Under the pieces are notes generated by a model. It was not told the origin of the DNA and did not search any database. It saw nothing but the letters and a program-made list of their open reading frames with translations. Source: Schizochytrium sp. CCTCC M209059 (Eukaryota; Sar; Bigyra; Thraustochytrida; Thraustochytriidae). From it: a stretch of DNA of 64,000 nucleotides. The stretch spans positions 55,834 to 119,833 of the forward strand of contig KN805391.1 of NCBI GenBank assembly GCA_000818945.1, given 5' to 3'. The translations under genes and the position numbers were made by a program. Shown here piece after piece: positions 19,374 to 30,520 of this stretch (its first letter is position 1; every line of letters starts with the position of its first letter).

Positions 19374-20305
19374 CTAGCTCGTGAAATCAATTTTCTTGTT
19401 TGAACCAGAAAGAGAGAGAGAGAGAGCCCTGAATGGTATAAGTGAAAATCAAAGACGCCTCTTTGTTTTTCTCACGTGCGACGGAAATCCCTTTCCACTC
19501 CTTCCTACCTTTCATCGTTTCCTCCCTTTGTGCTTTGCATGCGCGCGAGATTGGTGCAAGCCGCAACATTCTGGATCCAGAATTCCCGGCCTACGATACC
19601 TCTCGTATCAGCTGCAGCAGCATGCATACTCGAGAGTATCCACGATGTCCGCTTCCCGATTCACATGCAAAACGACCGAGACTAAGACCAAGGAAACGAA
19701 CGATCGTTCGCGGACGCAGTCCGGCGGCGAGCAAGCCGTTGTTGTCCTCTCCCATCATGGCACCATCCGTCCCGCCACTACCGGGCCGTCCGCCTCCTCA
19801 CAATCGATCGCTCTCTGAGCCAATGCTTGCTTGCTTGCTTGCGTGCTTGCTTGCTTGCTTGCATTTCGTTCGTCCGAGGCCGCCTGTCCCATCAACCAAG
19901 CGCGTTGACGTCTTCGACACGCACGTTCTTGCCGTGTTCCGCCTTGCTGAAAGTAACTTAGGACCCTGCCGGCATAGGACCGAGGGACTGCAATCTTTGT
20001 GTCCTATCGGGCACCTGCACGGCGATGACGACACCCTCTGCGAGTTCCAGCTCGCATCATCAGGCGCAGGCACCTGCCGCCAGAGACGCTCGCCGTCTCT
20101 GCGCAGGAGACGCTCCGCCGCAGCTGCAGAAAGCGAGGCCAAACCCGGAAAGCGAGCGAGCCGCCGAGGCGCCGAGGAGCCCAAGCCCGAGCTTGGTCTG
20201 GAAACCTGTTTTGGCTGGCTAAGCTCAGCTAGAAGGGATCGTTTGGGTCTGGAGGCAAACGGGAAATCAGAGTTGTTGACCAGACCCCAGCCAGACCCAG
20301 CGTCC
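19374..20305. other. Spacer upstream of the thioesterase gene
   Basis: It holds a GA tract (19409-19423) and an interrupted (TTGC)n tract at 19824-19863. The thioesterase frame is open back to 19442, but composition and lack of conserved motifs make the stretch before 20306 unlikely to be coding. Confidence 0.5.
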
Positions 20306-21376
20306 ATGCTCGCCGCAGGCCGCCGCGCTTGGGCCCCGAGCAGCTTGCGCCCCGCCGCACCGGCCGCCGCCCGGATCTTCGCCGCAGAAAATACGCCTTT
20401 GCGCGGAGCTGCGCGCGCGCGGACCATGGCGACCTTCAACCGGCTTATGAATATCGACGAGGCGAACCCGGCGGGCAACGTGCACGGCGGCCAGCTCTTG
20501 CGGTTTATGAGCGACGACGCCGGCTACGTCGCGGCGCTGCGGCACCTCAACAAGGACGCCAAGGGAAAGTTCAATGCGGCGCTGGGCACCGTGTCCAAGA
20601 CGGCCTTCCACGCGCCAGTCCACGTGGGTGACCTCGTCACCGCGCGGGCCGAGGTCCTTAGCGCTTCGGCGCATAGCCTGGTCGTGCACGTGGACCTCTG
20701 GGCCGAAAGCCTCATGACCGGCCACCGCAGACTCACAAACTCCACGGATGCCATCTACGTGGCGCTGGACGCCGATGAAGCGAGGGGGCTCAAGGTGACC
20801 TCCGACAAGATCCCACATGTCGAACACGTTGACCACGAAAAGGAGCAGCATGGGCAAGAGGTCTACCGCGAGCATCTTCTTGCGCGTAAAGACGAGACGC
20901 AGTCCGCCGCAGAGCTCAAACGCCGCTTCAAGGAGGAGCAGTGGACGGCCTCGCTTGGCCACGTGCTCCTCCCTACGGACTGTGCGCCGACCAACCGCAC
21001 GGCCAAGGGCGGTCGCATCATCAAGCTAATGGACGAGGTTGGTGCTGTGGCTGCCTGGCGTCACAGCCGCACCAACTGCGTTACGGCCTCCATTGAGACG
21101 CTTCGCTTCCGTAAGCCACTTCATCTTGGAGATCTCGTCTCGCTCCGGGCACGTCCCACCTATGCCTCAAGCAAGAGTTTGGAGGTTGAAATCATTGTCG
21201 AGACGGCATCGCCCATCACGGGCGAATCTCACATCGCAGCGCACGCCTTTTTCGTCTTTGTCGCGCTCGACGAGAACGGCACGGCCATCAAGTTACCTCC
21301 ACTCGACTCTTACTCGGAGGAGGCAGAGGCACGCTACAACGAGCGCAAGGCAAGCCAGATTAAAAACAGAAAGTGA
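20306..21376 (+). CDS. Acyl-CoA thioesterase, double hotdog (ACOT7-like), probably mitochondrial
   Basis: It hydrolyses acyl-CoA to free fatty acid and CoA. Starting at 20306 the product is 356 residues. Residues 1-40 (MLAAGRRAWAPSSLRPAAPA...) are Arg/Ala-rich without acidic residues, a typical mitochondrial presequence; a second ATG at 20426 would give a cytosolic form. The first hotdog domain has NIDEANPAGNVHGGQLLRF and VHVGDLVTARAEV. The second has IIKLMDEVGAVAAWRHSRTN, CVTASIETLRF, LHLGDLVSLRARP and SKSLEVEIIVE. Both are in the order and spacing of ACOT7/BACH. In the second domain, the segment usually reading HGFVHGG is TNRTAKGG, so one half-site may be altered. The frame is open to 19442, but the upstream part is low complexity and is not counted. 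Confidence 0.85.
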   Translation: MLAAGRRAWAPSSLRPAAPAAARIFAAENTPLRGAARARTMATFNRLMNIDEANPAGNVHGGQLLRFMSDDAGYVAALRHLNKDAKGKFNAALGTVSKTAFHAPVHVGDLVTARAEVLSASAHSLVVHVDLWAESLMTGHRRLTNSTDAIYVALDADEARGLKVTSDKIPHVEHVDHEKEQHGQEVYREHLLARKDETQSAAELKRRFKEEQWTASLGHVLLPTDCAPTNRTAKGGRIIKLMDEVGAVAAWRHSRTNCVTASIETLRFRKPLHLGDLVSLRARPTYASSKSLEVEIIVETASPITGESHIAAHAFFVFVALDENGTAIKLPPLDSYSEEAEARYNERKASQIKNRK

Positions 21377-21601
21377 GGTGATATCGGCGAGTTCTCTCAA
21401 GTCCCAGGACCGTTTGACTCGCAGACCATAAATCTTTCTTGCTTACGCATTAGCTTCCACATTTTCTTCTTCCCCTGCATTTCATAGAAATTCACTGTCA
21501 AAATATGAACTTCACTGTCCAAATATTTGCAATCCTTGCGACCTAGCTAGACTCACAGCGAACGAGACGACATCTTATTTGTTCCATTATCAAGTAAGCA
21601 A

Positions 21602-24600
21602 TCAGACAAACGGCATCCAGCCCTCGTACATGCGCGCAAGCCGCTTCTCCGAGGTAGCTTGCGATGTGAGCGTCGCGACAAGCGACGCCACGGGTTCCGC
21701 GTCCGACAATTTTGCGTCCACGCGTCGAAGTACTTCTGCAGCTTTGACTTGTCGTCGCTTGCGTTGCGTCTCTTCGTCCGGAGGCCGGCGGCCAAAATCA
21801 CCCGTTCCCTTCCGCGCCAAAGCAAGAAGCTTGCGAAGACGATCTCGAATTCGATGCGTACACTGCACGAGTCGTGCAAGCTTGATGTCAGCCTGTGACG
21901 AGAGGGTCCGCTGGGCAATCAGGTCCGACGCAAGTTCAAAGAAAGGGCCCTCTTGATCAGCACCACGACGAATGTTTGAAATATTTGCCCATACCTGCGC
22001 ATTGCCAAGAAGTGCGCTATTGCGGAGCGTCTCAATCTTGTCATTGAGCGCGGCACGTGCTCGCTCTGCTTCGGCTACTTTTTCCTCGCGAAATCGACGA
22101 TGAGCTGCCTCGGCGTCGTCGACTTCCCTCGCAGCCTCGCGTAGCGCGCGAATGCGTCTTGCCAGTGCCAGACCTTCACGGATACCGCGCGCAAGTTCCT
22201 CCGCTTCCTTTGCAGCTTCTTCGGCAAGGGGACCGAATTCAGTGTCCATTGACATGGACTCCCATGAGTGGAGCGCCATGGGCTCGTCGAGTCGACCTCC
22301 TGCTCCAACTGCTGCTGCAGCAGCAGCTGCTGCTGCACCTGGGGCTCCACTTTCAGACGAGTCGGCTGCAATCATTGTCGTGGCAGGTACGCGCACATCC
22401 ATAGCTTGCGCCTCGATCTTAGCGACACTGCTAAGTACACGACTTAGAGACTCGGCGCTCTCCAAGACCGCACGACGACTGGTGTCCGTCTGGGCGCCGG
22501 CTCGCCGGAAAGCTTCAATTGAAGAAGCAAGTTCCTTTTCGAGGCGAGCAAGCTGACGGCGCAGCTCGAGCCGTGCCTTCACGGCGCTCAATGCTGCTGC
22601 AGACCGGTCAAAGGCGCCGATGCCAGCGTTCCAGAACCAATCAAGCGCAAAGGCGTGTCGCCAGGCGACACTCGGGTCCACACAGGTTTGCGCCACGGAC
22701 GCCACCGTCGAGCGAATGTGCTCTGCTTCGACACCAGCAACAGTGTTACGAATGCCCTCCTCGGCACGCTCAACGTTGCTCGCGAGACGCTCCATCTCCT
22801 TGGCCGAAAGTTGATCGGTCTCAATGACAGCGAGCGCCATGTCCAGAATTTCATAGACGCCCATACGCATCGTCTGGAAGCGGCTGACCCAGTCGTCTAC
22901 AAGAGTATTCGAGCCATAGCCGTCTGCTTCTCCGTGCTGTTTGAGGTCACTCTGCAGACTTTCAAGGCTGCGCATGGCCTCCTCTGCCACGGTTTTCAGA
23001 TTCCCCGCCGATGCGTCGCGACGCACATCAAGCATAGCAAAAGCCTGCGTCAGTGAGGCGTCGATGCGCGGTAAGACGTGCCCCTGCTGAAGAGCAATCG
23101 ACCCGCTCGCCAGCTGCGCTTGCATGCGGTCACACCGCCCCTGTACCTGGATGATAGACTGCAAAGCTTCCGTCAGCCATTCCCTTCGGAGACGCAAATT
23201 GCCACGCAGCTCCTCCAAATCGCCCTCCAATTGCTCCAAGGCGGCGCGCGGGTCCTGTCTCTCCTCGTCATCGATAGCATCGCCGTTTCCTGGATCCAGT
23301 CCCCCAAGGACCGCGCCAAGTCGCTGGCGATCGATGGATGGCATTTGTTCGGCCTCGTTGATCATCTCACGGGGCGCGCTCTCTTGACTAGGGCCAGGCC
23401 TGTAGCGGTGCGATATCTTGTTGTCCTGCACTGCATGCTGAGGTATTACTGGATGCGGAACGGCCTCAGCCGCAGCCTTGGCTTGCTCTTCGAGGGCAAG
23501 AAGTGCATCGACGCGAAGAGACTCGTCCTCGTCGGCCTCGTCGGGAATATTGACCTCCGAAGCCAATAATGAGATGCTTACGTTCACATTGAGTGAATTG
23601 TCAGCCACCTTCATTTTGCTGCCCGTCCAGCTAATGCTCGAATCATTTACAATCGAGCCTACCAAGGAAAGAATCAATTCGCGATGCTCACGCATGCACG
23701 TGAGCGCCACCCGTGCCCAGCCGGCGTAAATGCCCTCTTTCCCACACCATCCCGAAGCATCCAATGCCGCCGAGCTTCCGTCCTCATTTCGGACGGCTCG
23801 CTGCAACGGAAGAGCACCTTGTAGTGACCGCGTCAAGCGGAAAGGGACAGTTTCCGGAACAGCCAGACGATGACCCGACTCAAAGCATACATTGTAGTCG
23901 ATGTGCACGAGCTCTCCGCTTCCGGGGCCCGACGAAAGATCCAGCATGATGTTTGACACGTGGCGATCTCCCAAACCCATAATGTGGCCAAAGATGCTAC
24001 TCCCGGCCAGGGATCGCGCATATCGCTTCGAGCGTGCCCACCACGCGCTGGCGTCAGGCGAGCAAGTCCAAAGCTCTCGCGCAAGCAGGTCTTTCGGTAC
24101 GAGGCACACAAGCTCGCGAAGCGCGTCGATGATAATGGCCTCGGGCCAGTCCGTGCGTCGAATGTCGCGCGCGGCTTCGAGAGAAATGTTCGACTCCTCG
24201 GCAAGCCGACGATGAATTGCAGACACAAAGGCATCACCCTTGAGCACTCTAGTGTCCTCGGAAAGGCATCGTGACTCGTACACATCCATGATGGGTCGCG
24301 CACCCTCGACCCACTGCACCAGACCCACACTCTGGCCCAAAGCGACCACCTCGTACGTGCGAATGCTGCCCGCTTCGGGGAGAAGCGAATCCAAAATACA
24401 ACCAATCTGCAGCACACGCTCATCGAGACGCATGTCGTCGCCGCCCTTGAGTAAGAAACCATATGGGCGCCCATCTGTTCCGCGAATCCACACGCGTTTT
24501 GGACGTGTTTTGGATGTCAATGCCTGCACCCGATTCTCAAACGAGTGTACGCCCACATCCCACTGCCCAGGAACGCGCAAGGTGTACTCTCCCTGCAGAA

Positions 24601-27600
24601 CGTCACTTCGAAAAAGCCCTGGAGCAAATTCCTGTAGACTTGCGTCCCCTTGACGCATGCGCAGCCACGTGGCGAGTTTATGCTCTTCCACCTCGAGAGC
24701 ATCCCATGCCGTCTCAATCCCATAGATCTCAAAGTTGTCGAGCAGGTTAATGGCCCGTCCAATGTTCTCTCTCAGCTCGTGGCTTCGCGCGGTCGGTCGA
24801 GTCGCTTGGAAGCCTTGAGGTTCAGAACTCTGCGCAGGCTCGCTGTCCACGGTCTCGTGAGGCTCCAGCGCTGCGCCAAGAGTGGCCTCAAAATGATCGC
24901 GCAAGTTGCTGATGGAGGGTTGCATGACATCACGGCAGCTCTTTCGCTTGGTCGCCTCGTCAAAGTAAACGTTGCTCTGAATACTACGTATAGCCTCGAG
25001 TGTCTTTCGCTTTTGCGCAAGAACTCGACGAATGAGAGCATGCCAGCGCTCTTCCAGCCAAATGGCGCAGCCCACCAGCTCCGCAACTATAGCCTCTGCA
25101 CCTGCAAATGCAGGAATCTGTGCGCGCAACTGCCGAAAGAGGTCCTCGCCAAGCTGCTCTCGGGCAGCAATGATACTCCAAGTAATTCGACCCGGGTGGG
25201 CACGCGCAATGCGCAAGGCCAGGGCTTGCAGCAGCTCGGATGGCCGGGCTGCACCGGCTAAGATCTGCGGAATGAGCTGCGTCCAGGCGAGAGTGGGCGT
25301 CATGGCGAGCTCGGTGCGAACATCGTCACTCGTGACGGCCTCTTCGAGCTGCGGAAGCATCCCAAGAAGTCGTAGGCAGGCTGCAGTTCGCCGTCCGGCA
25401 TGCTTGTGCACAGAGCTGCTCCAGCGGACGAACTTGGCGTAGGCCGAAACTGCATTCTCCAATTCTCCTTCTGCTTCGCACAACGCACCATATTCATACC
25501 AGCACATCCCCTTCGTGTCTGCGTCAGAAAGCGCGGTGGCTGTCTCGCATGCGTGCCACAAGTGCACTTTGCGTGTTTCCGCCTCGGTCTCAAGACTGCT
25601 GAGTTCCATGTGCGCCATGTGCGCTTCCGCGGGCTGCAGCCGCGTCATCATATCATTTACGTTGGACAGTTCCGGTGCGGCCAAAAATGCTCGAAGAATG
25701 GTTTGACTGCTCATGACTTCGTCTTGTACTTCTTTCCCCTTGAATGCACTCATGAGTCGGAGGGCAGACATGGGATTGCCCGTCTCCCGAGCTTTACGCG
25801 CGGTAATAAGTAATGCATCGCCCCGGCTTTGCGAAGGAGCCAGCCGCAGGGGCCACCACATTGCAGACAAGGACGGGATGTCGGCCATGCGTGTCAACTC
25901 AAGGGCCTCGACGTCTGATGCTAGGCCGCACGCGCGGACGGCCCACAAGTGCGATTGGAGACGTGATAGGCACAGGGTGCCAGCATTCGAAAGAAAACCG
26001 ACAGCCAAGTCTTTGCGAAGTGCGCGGTCAGCCTGTTTGAGACCGTGGAACACAGTGTCGAAGCCCTCCCCGTGCGATGCAGAATCTTCGAGACCTGCTT
26101 GGCGGACGAGGGCCCGGGACATCCAGTAATCTGCGAATGCGCCCGATGCCGACTCGAAGTGAGACGCGGATACAGCTTGAAGAGGATCTACGAGACACCC
26201 TACCGCGCCACAACCTGCTACACTCAGCGTTCCCAAGTGGCCTCCCAGGTGCAGCGCACTAGCACTGCCGGTCAGGGCGTCTGCAAGAGTCTCATGCTTG
26301 GCTTCCCAGGCGCGTTCTTGCTCCTTTGTGAGAAAAGTGCTCCACTGCGAAACCCCTTCAGTGTCGCCAGCGGCCACTAAGCAGTCCAATGTCCCTTGTA
26401 CGCTCCAACGAAGGGCTTCAAAAGCAGAGTCCCAGTCCCCGAGGCGGCTGCGGTCCGCAGCCAGCAGATCTCGAGCCACGCTAGAATAAAGACGAGCAGC
26501 ATCTTCATAGGCCTCACTAGCATGAAGTGCTGCGGCTTCAATCGTTTGTTTCCATGCGTTCGCCGGGGCTTGTTCTGGGGCCCACTTCATGAGCTCGCGA
26601 AGTACATCTGGGGACTCGCTGCGGCAAACAAGACACTGGCCCAGTTCGCGGAGCATGGTGAGGTCTAGTTCTTCATTCAACAACGGATCACGTAATGATT
26701 GCCACGCATGCCACACAGTATCTGCATCTAGATGCTGCTTTGTCTGCCGCGCGTCAAGGAGCCTCTTGCGTGTATTTCTGAACCAATCCTGACACACTGC
26801 GCGATTCTTATCAAAGAACTTGCTTGCTCGGCGCGATGCGGCAGCTTGTCCACCAAGCGCTGGACCACCAATGTCGGATGCTGGTTCGCCATGCCCCGGC
26901 TCATTTGACAGCCCAGGGGAACTCTTGGCCTTGGCGTCTTGGGTGCGAAGACGCGCGCCTGCGTCGGCCGCCAGAAGAATGGCGCGTTCGAGCCGAAAGA
27001 CAAGTGTGCGCGTGAGATCGAGAAAAGCCACTGCGTCCGCAGCATTCATTGGCGCCGTCGGCGCGTCTGCATTCTGCATTGCGTGGAGAACATGGTCTAA
27101 GAGACTAAGTGTTTGCCCTGCTGGTCCAGCAAATGTGCGGAGTTTGCGATCGACGAGTTGGTCTGCGAAGGTCGCTGCAACGCGGGCCCGACGCGCGTGC
27201 GCAATGGCCGCAACATTACTCTCGAGGTAGAGCTTTTGCGCTGCAAAGTCGAACCCCATGGTGGAAGCTTGCTGCAAGAAGTCATCAACGCGCTCAAATC
27301 CAGCATGGCCGCTCTCTGATGCGGTCCATGCGCTTTCAAGCAGCTTGTGTGCGCGAGCGAGAAGCGGTTCCCGAAGCGTAAATTCGAGGCGCGCGATGCG
27401 CTGCATTGCAGCAGCCTGCACACCCACATCCCCAGCATCAACGAGAGCCAAGATGAGCGTCTTGTCGGCGGTCTTGGCCGCCGCAAGAGCCCGAAGTGCG
27501 GCGTCTTCCGGATTTCCAAGAGTACATGCGCGCGAAAGGGCGGGAGAAAGTGAGTTTGGCGCAGCGGCCTTGAGAGCAGTGACCAGGAGCCGACGCCTTC

Positions 27601-29419
27601 TGCGCCTGAGCGCAAAGCGAGCCGCGACCTCAATGAGACCTAAACACTGAGCGCTTGCCGGGCCGTGCTTTTTCGACGCACTTGTGAGCACAAGGTTGAG
27701 CCAGTCGGCTTGTAGATCTGGGGAATCATGCAGGGCACGTAGAGTTTCACACATGGCCTTGGGAGACGGCGCGGAAAGCAGCGTTTCCGCGCGAGTGGTT
27801 GCCTTTTGGCGATGCGCGAGGCGCAGTCCGTTTCGCACGACGAAACGTGCCCATGCGCAAGACGGAGGGTCACGTGCAGCAAGAATCACTTGTCGCACAT
27901 GATCGTCGAGCGAAACGTGAGCAAACGCTCGTTCGTAAAAGGAGCGCAGCGAGTCCTCTGAGACTTTGCCACGCGACATCAGTTCAAAAAGCGCGCTTCC
28001 TGGTTGCTCGAGCGCTGTGCTCTGACAAGGCACATCGTCGGACTCGGTCTGGCGAGCAGCGGTCTGACGAGCAGCAGCTTCGCCTAGCATAGGTAGAATG
28101 GCGGTAACCACTTTGGGTGACGGGCGACGAAGCGCACAGGAGAGCACGGAAATGAGTCGAGACCATGTGTATTGGCCTGGGCGGCAAATGTTTTGGAAAG
28201 ACGTGAGCAGCTTGATCCAATTTGCGCAAACGACACCGAGCAGATCGATGGCTGCCCAGTCCGCCTGCGCAAAGAGAAGTTGCCCAAAATAAATGGCGTG
28301 AGATGCCCATGTATCAAGTTGCGTGTCCGCCTCCACCGGTGACCCGAGCCTACTGAGCGCAAGGTACACAGTGAGCCAGGCAGTCAATACACCCGTGGTG
28401 CGCGTCGAAAAGTCTGTACGTTGACAAGCGCTGGCCATGTCATGATCGAGGGCGAAGAACATTTGTGAGTACACCGGCTGCTGGGCGGCCCAATCCACGA
28501 GGAAGTCCTCTCGGAGGAGGAAATCACTCGCTGCGCATAAGAGATCTGCAGACTCCTTGCCTGGGACAGGATATGATGCGCAAAGCCCAACGATAGCGTT
28601 GACAAGTGTCGGGAAATGGAGACGGAGCTGGTACAAACCTGATACAGACGCTGCAATCTCGGTCAGTGCATCCATGACACGTACAAACCGCAACTGCGAG
28701 ATCGTACTTGCATTACTGCCAGGGTTTCCGTTTGAGCCAATCGGAGAGCCCGTATTGCTGTTGCTGTTGCTGTTGCTGCTGTGGATGTTGTTGCCACTGC
28801 TACTCCCTTTGCCAGAACCTTTGCGTCGGGCATTGCCGTGTCCATTCCCGGTCTTTGACGACGAGGTCGTATCAGCATGAGCAGATGGACTTGAAGCCTC
28901 GTCCGCGTCGGTGGGTACCCCAGCAGTTCTGGAAATCATATGACGTCCGAGAAGGAGATCATTAAGAACGATTCCGAGCAACATTACGGGGTCATGGAAA
29001 CAGCGAATGGCAGCGACGGTGATGTGGAGCCAGCTCTCGCTGGCGTGTTTTTTGGCAAAGACAAAATGTTTGTCAAGTCCAGAGAGCGCCCATTCGAGCA
29101 TGCGCAAGTTGGGCGCTGCAGCTTCGCAGTCGGCAACGACGGCGCCAACAAAGGTTGCGCCGGCCTCCGAAGAAGAGGCTGCTTGTTGGAGGACGCTTAG
29201 CACCGTGGCACGCGCCGTGAGATCCGTCTGCGTGCCGGCGAGCACCTCTCGCACGCCTCTTGCCTTGGCCTCGCGCATCTCTGTGTTCGTGGCCCAGAGG
29301 TCCACCCCCTCCACCAGCGTCATGGCGGCGGCGCCAAGAGGGCCACCACCTCCTCCTCCTTCTCCTTTTCCATGGTCTTGTTCTTCTCCGTCAAGGAGAG
29401 CCGTATTCAACGCGGGCAT
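21602..29419 (-). CDS. SMG1: PI3K-related kinase SMG1 (nonsense-mediated decay)
   Basis: A 2,605-residue single-exon kinase that phosphorylates UPF1 during nonsense-mediated mRNA decay. The N-terminal ~1,600 residues are helical HEAT/FAT solenoid. An Asn/Ser-rich insert lies near residues 205-235. The kinase domain spans about residues 1640-1960, with RVWIRGTDGRPYGFLLKGGDD, the catalytic loop GLGDRHVSNIMLD (near residue 1815) and the metal-binding HIDYNVCFE in place of DFG. HIDYNVCFE with VPETVPFRLT is diagnostic of SMG1 rather than mTOR, ATM or DNA-PK. A ~600-residue helical insertion follows, as in other SMG1 proteins, including a poly-Ala run coded by a GCT/GCA tract (~22311-22335). The FATC tail ends LARMYEGWMPFV. 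It is shorter than human SMG1 (~3,660). Confidence 0.93.
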   Translation of the reverse strand: MPALNTALLDGEEQDHGKGEGGGGGGPLGAAAMTLVEGVDLWATNTEMREAKARGVREVLAGTQTDLTARATVLSVLQQAASSSEAGATFVGAVVADCEAAAPNLRMLEWALSGLDKHFVFAKKHASESWLHITVAAIRCFHDPVMLLGIVLNDLLLGRHMISRTAGVPTDADEASSPSAHADTTSSSKTGNGHGNARRKGSGKGSSSGNNIHSSNSNSNSNTGSPIGSNGNPGSNASTISQLRFVRVMDALTEIAASVSGLYQLRLHFPTLVNAIVGLCASYPVPGKESADLLCAASDFLLREDFLVDWAAQQPVYSQMFFALDHDMASACQRTDFSTRTTGVLTAWLTVYLALSRLGSPVEADTQLDTWASHAIYFGQLLFAQADWAAIDLLGVVCANWIKLLTSFQNICRPGQYTWSRLISVLSCALRRPSPKVVTAILPMLGEAAARQTAARQTESDDVPCQSTALEQPGSALFELMSRGKVSEDSLRSFYERAFAHVSLDDHVRQVILAARDPPSCAWARFVVRNGLRLAHRQKATTRAETLLSAPSPKAMCETLRALHDSPDLQADWLNLVLTSASKKHGPASAQCLGLIEVAARFALRRRRRRLLVTALKAAAPNSLSPALSRACTLGNPEDAALRALAAAKTADKTLILALVDAGDVGVQAAAMQRIARLEFTLREPLLARAHKLLESAWTASESGHAGFERVDDFLQQASTMGFDFAAQKLYLESNVAAIAHARRARVAATFADQLVDRKLRTFAGPAGQTLSLLDHVLHAMQNADAPTAPMNAADAVAFLDLTRTLVFRLERAILLAADAGARLRTQDAKAKSSPGLSNEPGHGEPASDIGGPALGGQAAASRRASKFFDKNRAVCQDWFRNTRKRLLDARQTKQHLDADTVWHAWQSLRDPLLNEELDLTMLRELGQCLVCRSESPDVLRELMKWAPEQAPANAWKQTIEAAALHASEAYEDAARLYSSVARDLLAADRSRLGDWDSAFEALRWSVQGTLDCLVAAGDTEGVSQWSTFLTKEQERAWEAKHETLADALTGSASALHLGGHLGTLSVAGCGAVGCLVDPLQAVSASHFESASGAFADYWMSRALVRQAGLEDSASHGEGFDTVFHGLKQADRALRKDLAVGFLSNAGTLCLSRLQSHLWAVRACGLASDVEALELTRMADIPSLSAMWWPLRLAPSQSRGDALLITARKARETGNPMSALRLMSAFKGKEVQDEVMSSQTILRAFLAAPELSNVNDMMTRLQPAEAHMAHMELSSLETEAETRKVHLWHACETATALSDADTKGMCWYEYGALCEAEGELENAVSAYAKFVRWSSSVHKHAGRRTAACLRLLGMLPQLEEAVTSDDVRTELAMTPTLAWTQLIPQILAGAARPSELLQALALRIARAHPGRITWSIIAAREQLGEDLFRQLRAQIPAFAGAEAIVAELVGCAIWLEERWHALIRRVLAQKRKTLEAIRSIQSNVYFDEATKRKSCRDVMQPSISNLRDHFEATLGAALEPHETVDSEPAQSSEPQGFQATRPTARSHELRENIGRAINLLDNFEIYGIETAWDALEVEEHKLATWLRMRQGDASLQEFAPGLFRSDVLQGEYTLRVPGQWDVGVHSFENRVQALTSKTRPKRVWIRGTDGRPYGFLLKGGDDMRLDERVLQIGCILDSLLPEAGSIRTYEVVALGQSVGLVQWVEGARPIMDVYESRCLSEDTRVLKGDAFVSAIHRRLAEESNISLEAARDIRRTDWPEAIIIDALRELVCLVPKDLLARELWTCSPDASAWWARSKRYARSLAGSSIFGHIMGLGDRHVSNIMLDLSSGPGSGELVHIDYNVCFESGHRLAVPETVPFRLTRSLQGALPLQRAVRNEDGSSAALDASGWCGKEGIYAGWARVALTCMREHRELILSLVGSIVNDSSISWTGSKMKVADNSLNVNVSISLLASEVNIPDEADEDESLRVDALLALEEQAKAAAEAVPHPVIPQHAVQDNKISHRYRPGPSQESAPREMINEAEQMPSIDRQRLGAVLGGLDPGNGDAIDDEERQDPRAALEQLEGDLEELRGNLRLRREWLTEALQSIIQVQGRCDRMQAQLASGSIALQQGHVLPRIDASLTQAFAMLDVRRDASAGNLKTVAEEAMRSLESLQSDLKQHGEADGYGSNTLVDDWVSRFQTMRMGVYEILDMALAVIETDQLSAKEMERLASNVERAEEGIRNTVAGVEAEHIRSTVASVAQTCVDPSVAWRHAFALDWFWNAGIGAFDRSAAALSAVKARLELRRQLARLEKELASSIEAFRRAGAQTDTSRRAVLESAESLSRVLSSVAKIEAQAMDVRVPATTMIAADSSESGAPGAAAAAAAAAVGAGGRLDEPMALHSWESMSMDTEFGPLAEEAAKEAEELARGIREGLALARRIRALREAAREVDDAEAAHRRFREEKVAEAERARAALNDKIETLRNSALLGNAQVWANISNIRRGADQEGPFFELASDLIAQRTLSSQADIKLARLVQCTHRIRDRLRKLLALARKGTGDFGRRPPDEETQRKRRQVKAAEVLRRVDAKLSDAEPVASLVATLTSQATSEKRLARMYEGWMPFV

Positions 29420-30520
29420 GCGGCCGCGCGACTTGACACCCGGCGCGCAAGCCGACTCGCTTCAAGCGCGCATCGACCGTCGTCTCGGTCTGGTTGCAAG
29501 ATAGGCTTTTCAGGTTTATCTTCATCTCACAGTCAGTCAGTCAACAGAAGGCCGCCGTCGTTGATGAGGGAGGTGAGTGAAGGAAGGCCTTTCTGATGGT
29601 GACGGTGCTTTCGAGGAGACTTCGTGTCACAAACCCAAGGCGAAGCGTATCGGTGATGTTGAGGGAGACCCGACCTTCTGTGTACGTACGAAGTGGTGTT
29701 GTTTTGAGATCTCTCCCTCTCCCTCTCATTTGCACCGTTGTTTGGTTTGATACTTCACAAAGAAACAGCATCAGGCTTCTTGGCACATCAGCAACAAAAT
29801 ATCAAAGACATCATTGCAAGGTGACCTCGGTCAGGGTCTGTGCCGTATGAACAGGGAGGCCTGCTTGAGAAATGTAAAAAGCAAACCAACATGGTTTTCA
29901 AGAGGCATAAACGATACATAGACAAGGAAGAAAACATCGCATCGCACGTACATCTCTACAGACCACAGCACAAGTCTTCGTCGAGCAGCAAGAACGGCTC
30001 ATGTCCCACCATCACCACCTACACCACCACCACAATGACTGAATCTCTCAGGGGCCTGACTCGCTTTCTGACAGCCGTGCTCTTGGCCACGGCTGTGTCT
30101 CGTCGTCCAACAGGCTCCAAACGTCCTGCTTAGCCCCCAACTTTTTCCCTTCTCCCGATTAACACCGTGGAAAAGGGGGTTACAAAGGACGTTATCGACA
30201 CTCAAATCCGAGGATATTCTTGTGTAACGCTTTGCCTTTTTGCTCGTAAACCGAGCTCGCAAGGCGTTGTAGCTGTGAGTTTGTAGTCTCGCAAAGCACT
30301 TGTCGAGGACGTCGAGGACTTTGGGGCTCGCGTCCGCGCTGACGGTCGCGAGAAGGAAACAACAGCGAGGAGGAGGAGGAGGAGGAGGAGGAGGAGGAAA
30401 AGGAGGAAAAGGAGGAAAAGGCGCTTCGCCATTCAGCGCAGTTCAGGCCACGCACGCGTCGCCGCGGCCGCCGGTGCCAGCGGCCATGGTGGTGGCGCCA
30501 AGAAGAGCGCCTCCGCCACC
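29420..30520. other. Divergent spacer, SMG1 and SFI1-like genes
   Basis: About 1.1 kb between two start codons. It contains a CACCACC-type run near 30008-30033 and a GAG/GAGGAAAA purine tract at 30366-30420 within 160 bp of the SFI1-like ATG. Short ORFs here lack conserved features. Confidence 0.5.
30366..30420. repeat. (GAG)n purine tract
   Basis: A trinucleotide GAG tract passing into GGAGGAAAA units on the plus strand, in the probable leader of the SFI1-like gene. Confidence 0.9.

Noticed and set aside
19442..20305. N-terminal 288-codon extension of the thioesterase frame
   Set aside because: The stretch is low complexity with a TTGC microsatellite, whereas Met at 20306 begins a good mitochondrial presequence directly before the hotdog domain.
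29840..30133. 97-codon plus-strand ORF between SMG1 and the SFI1-like gene
   Set aside because: No family resemblance; contains a CACCACC-derived Thr run and lies in a divergent promoter.
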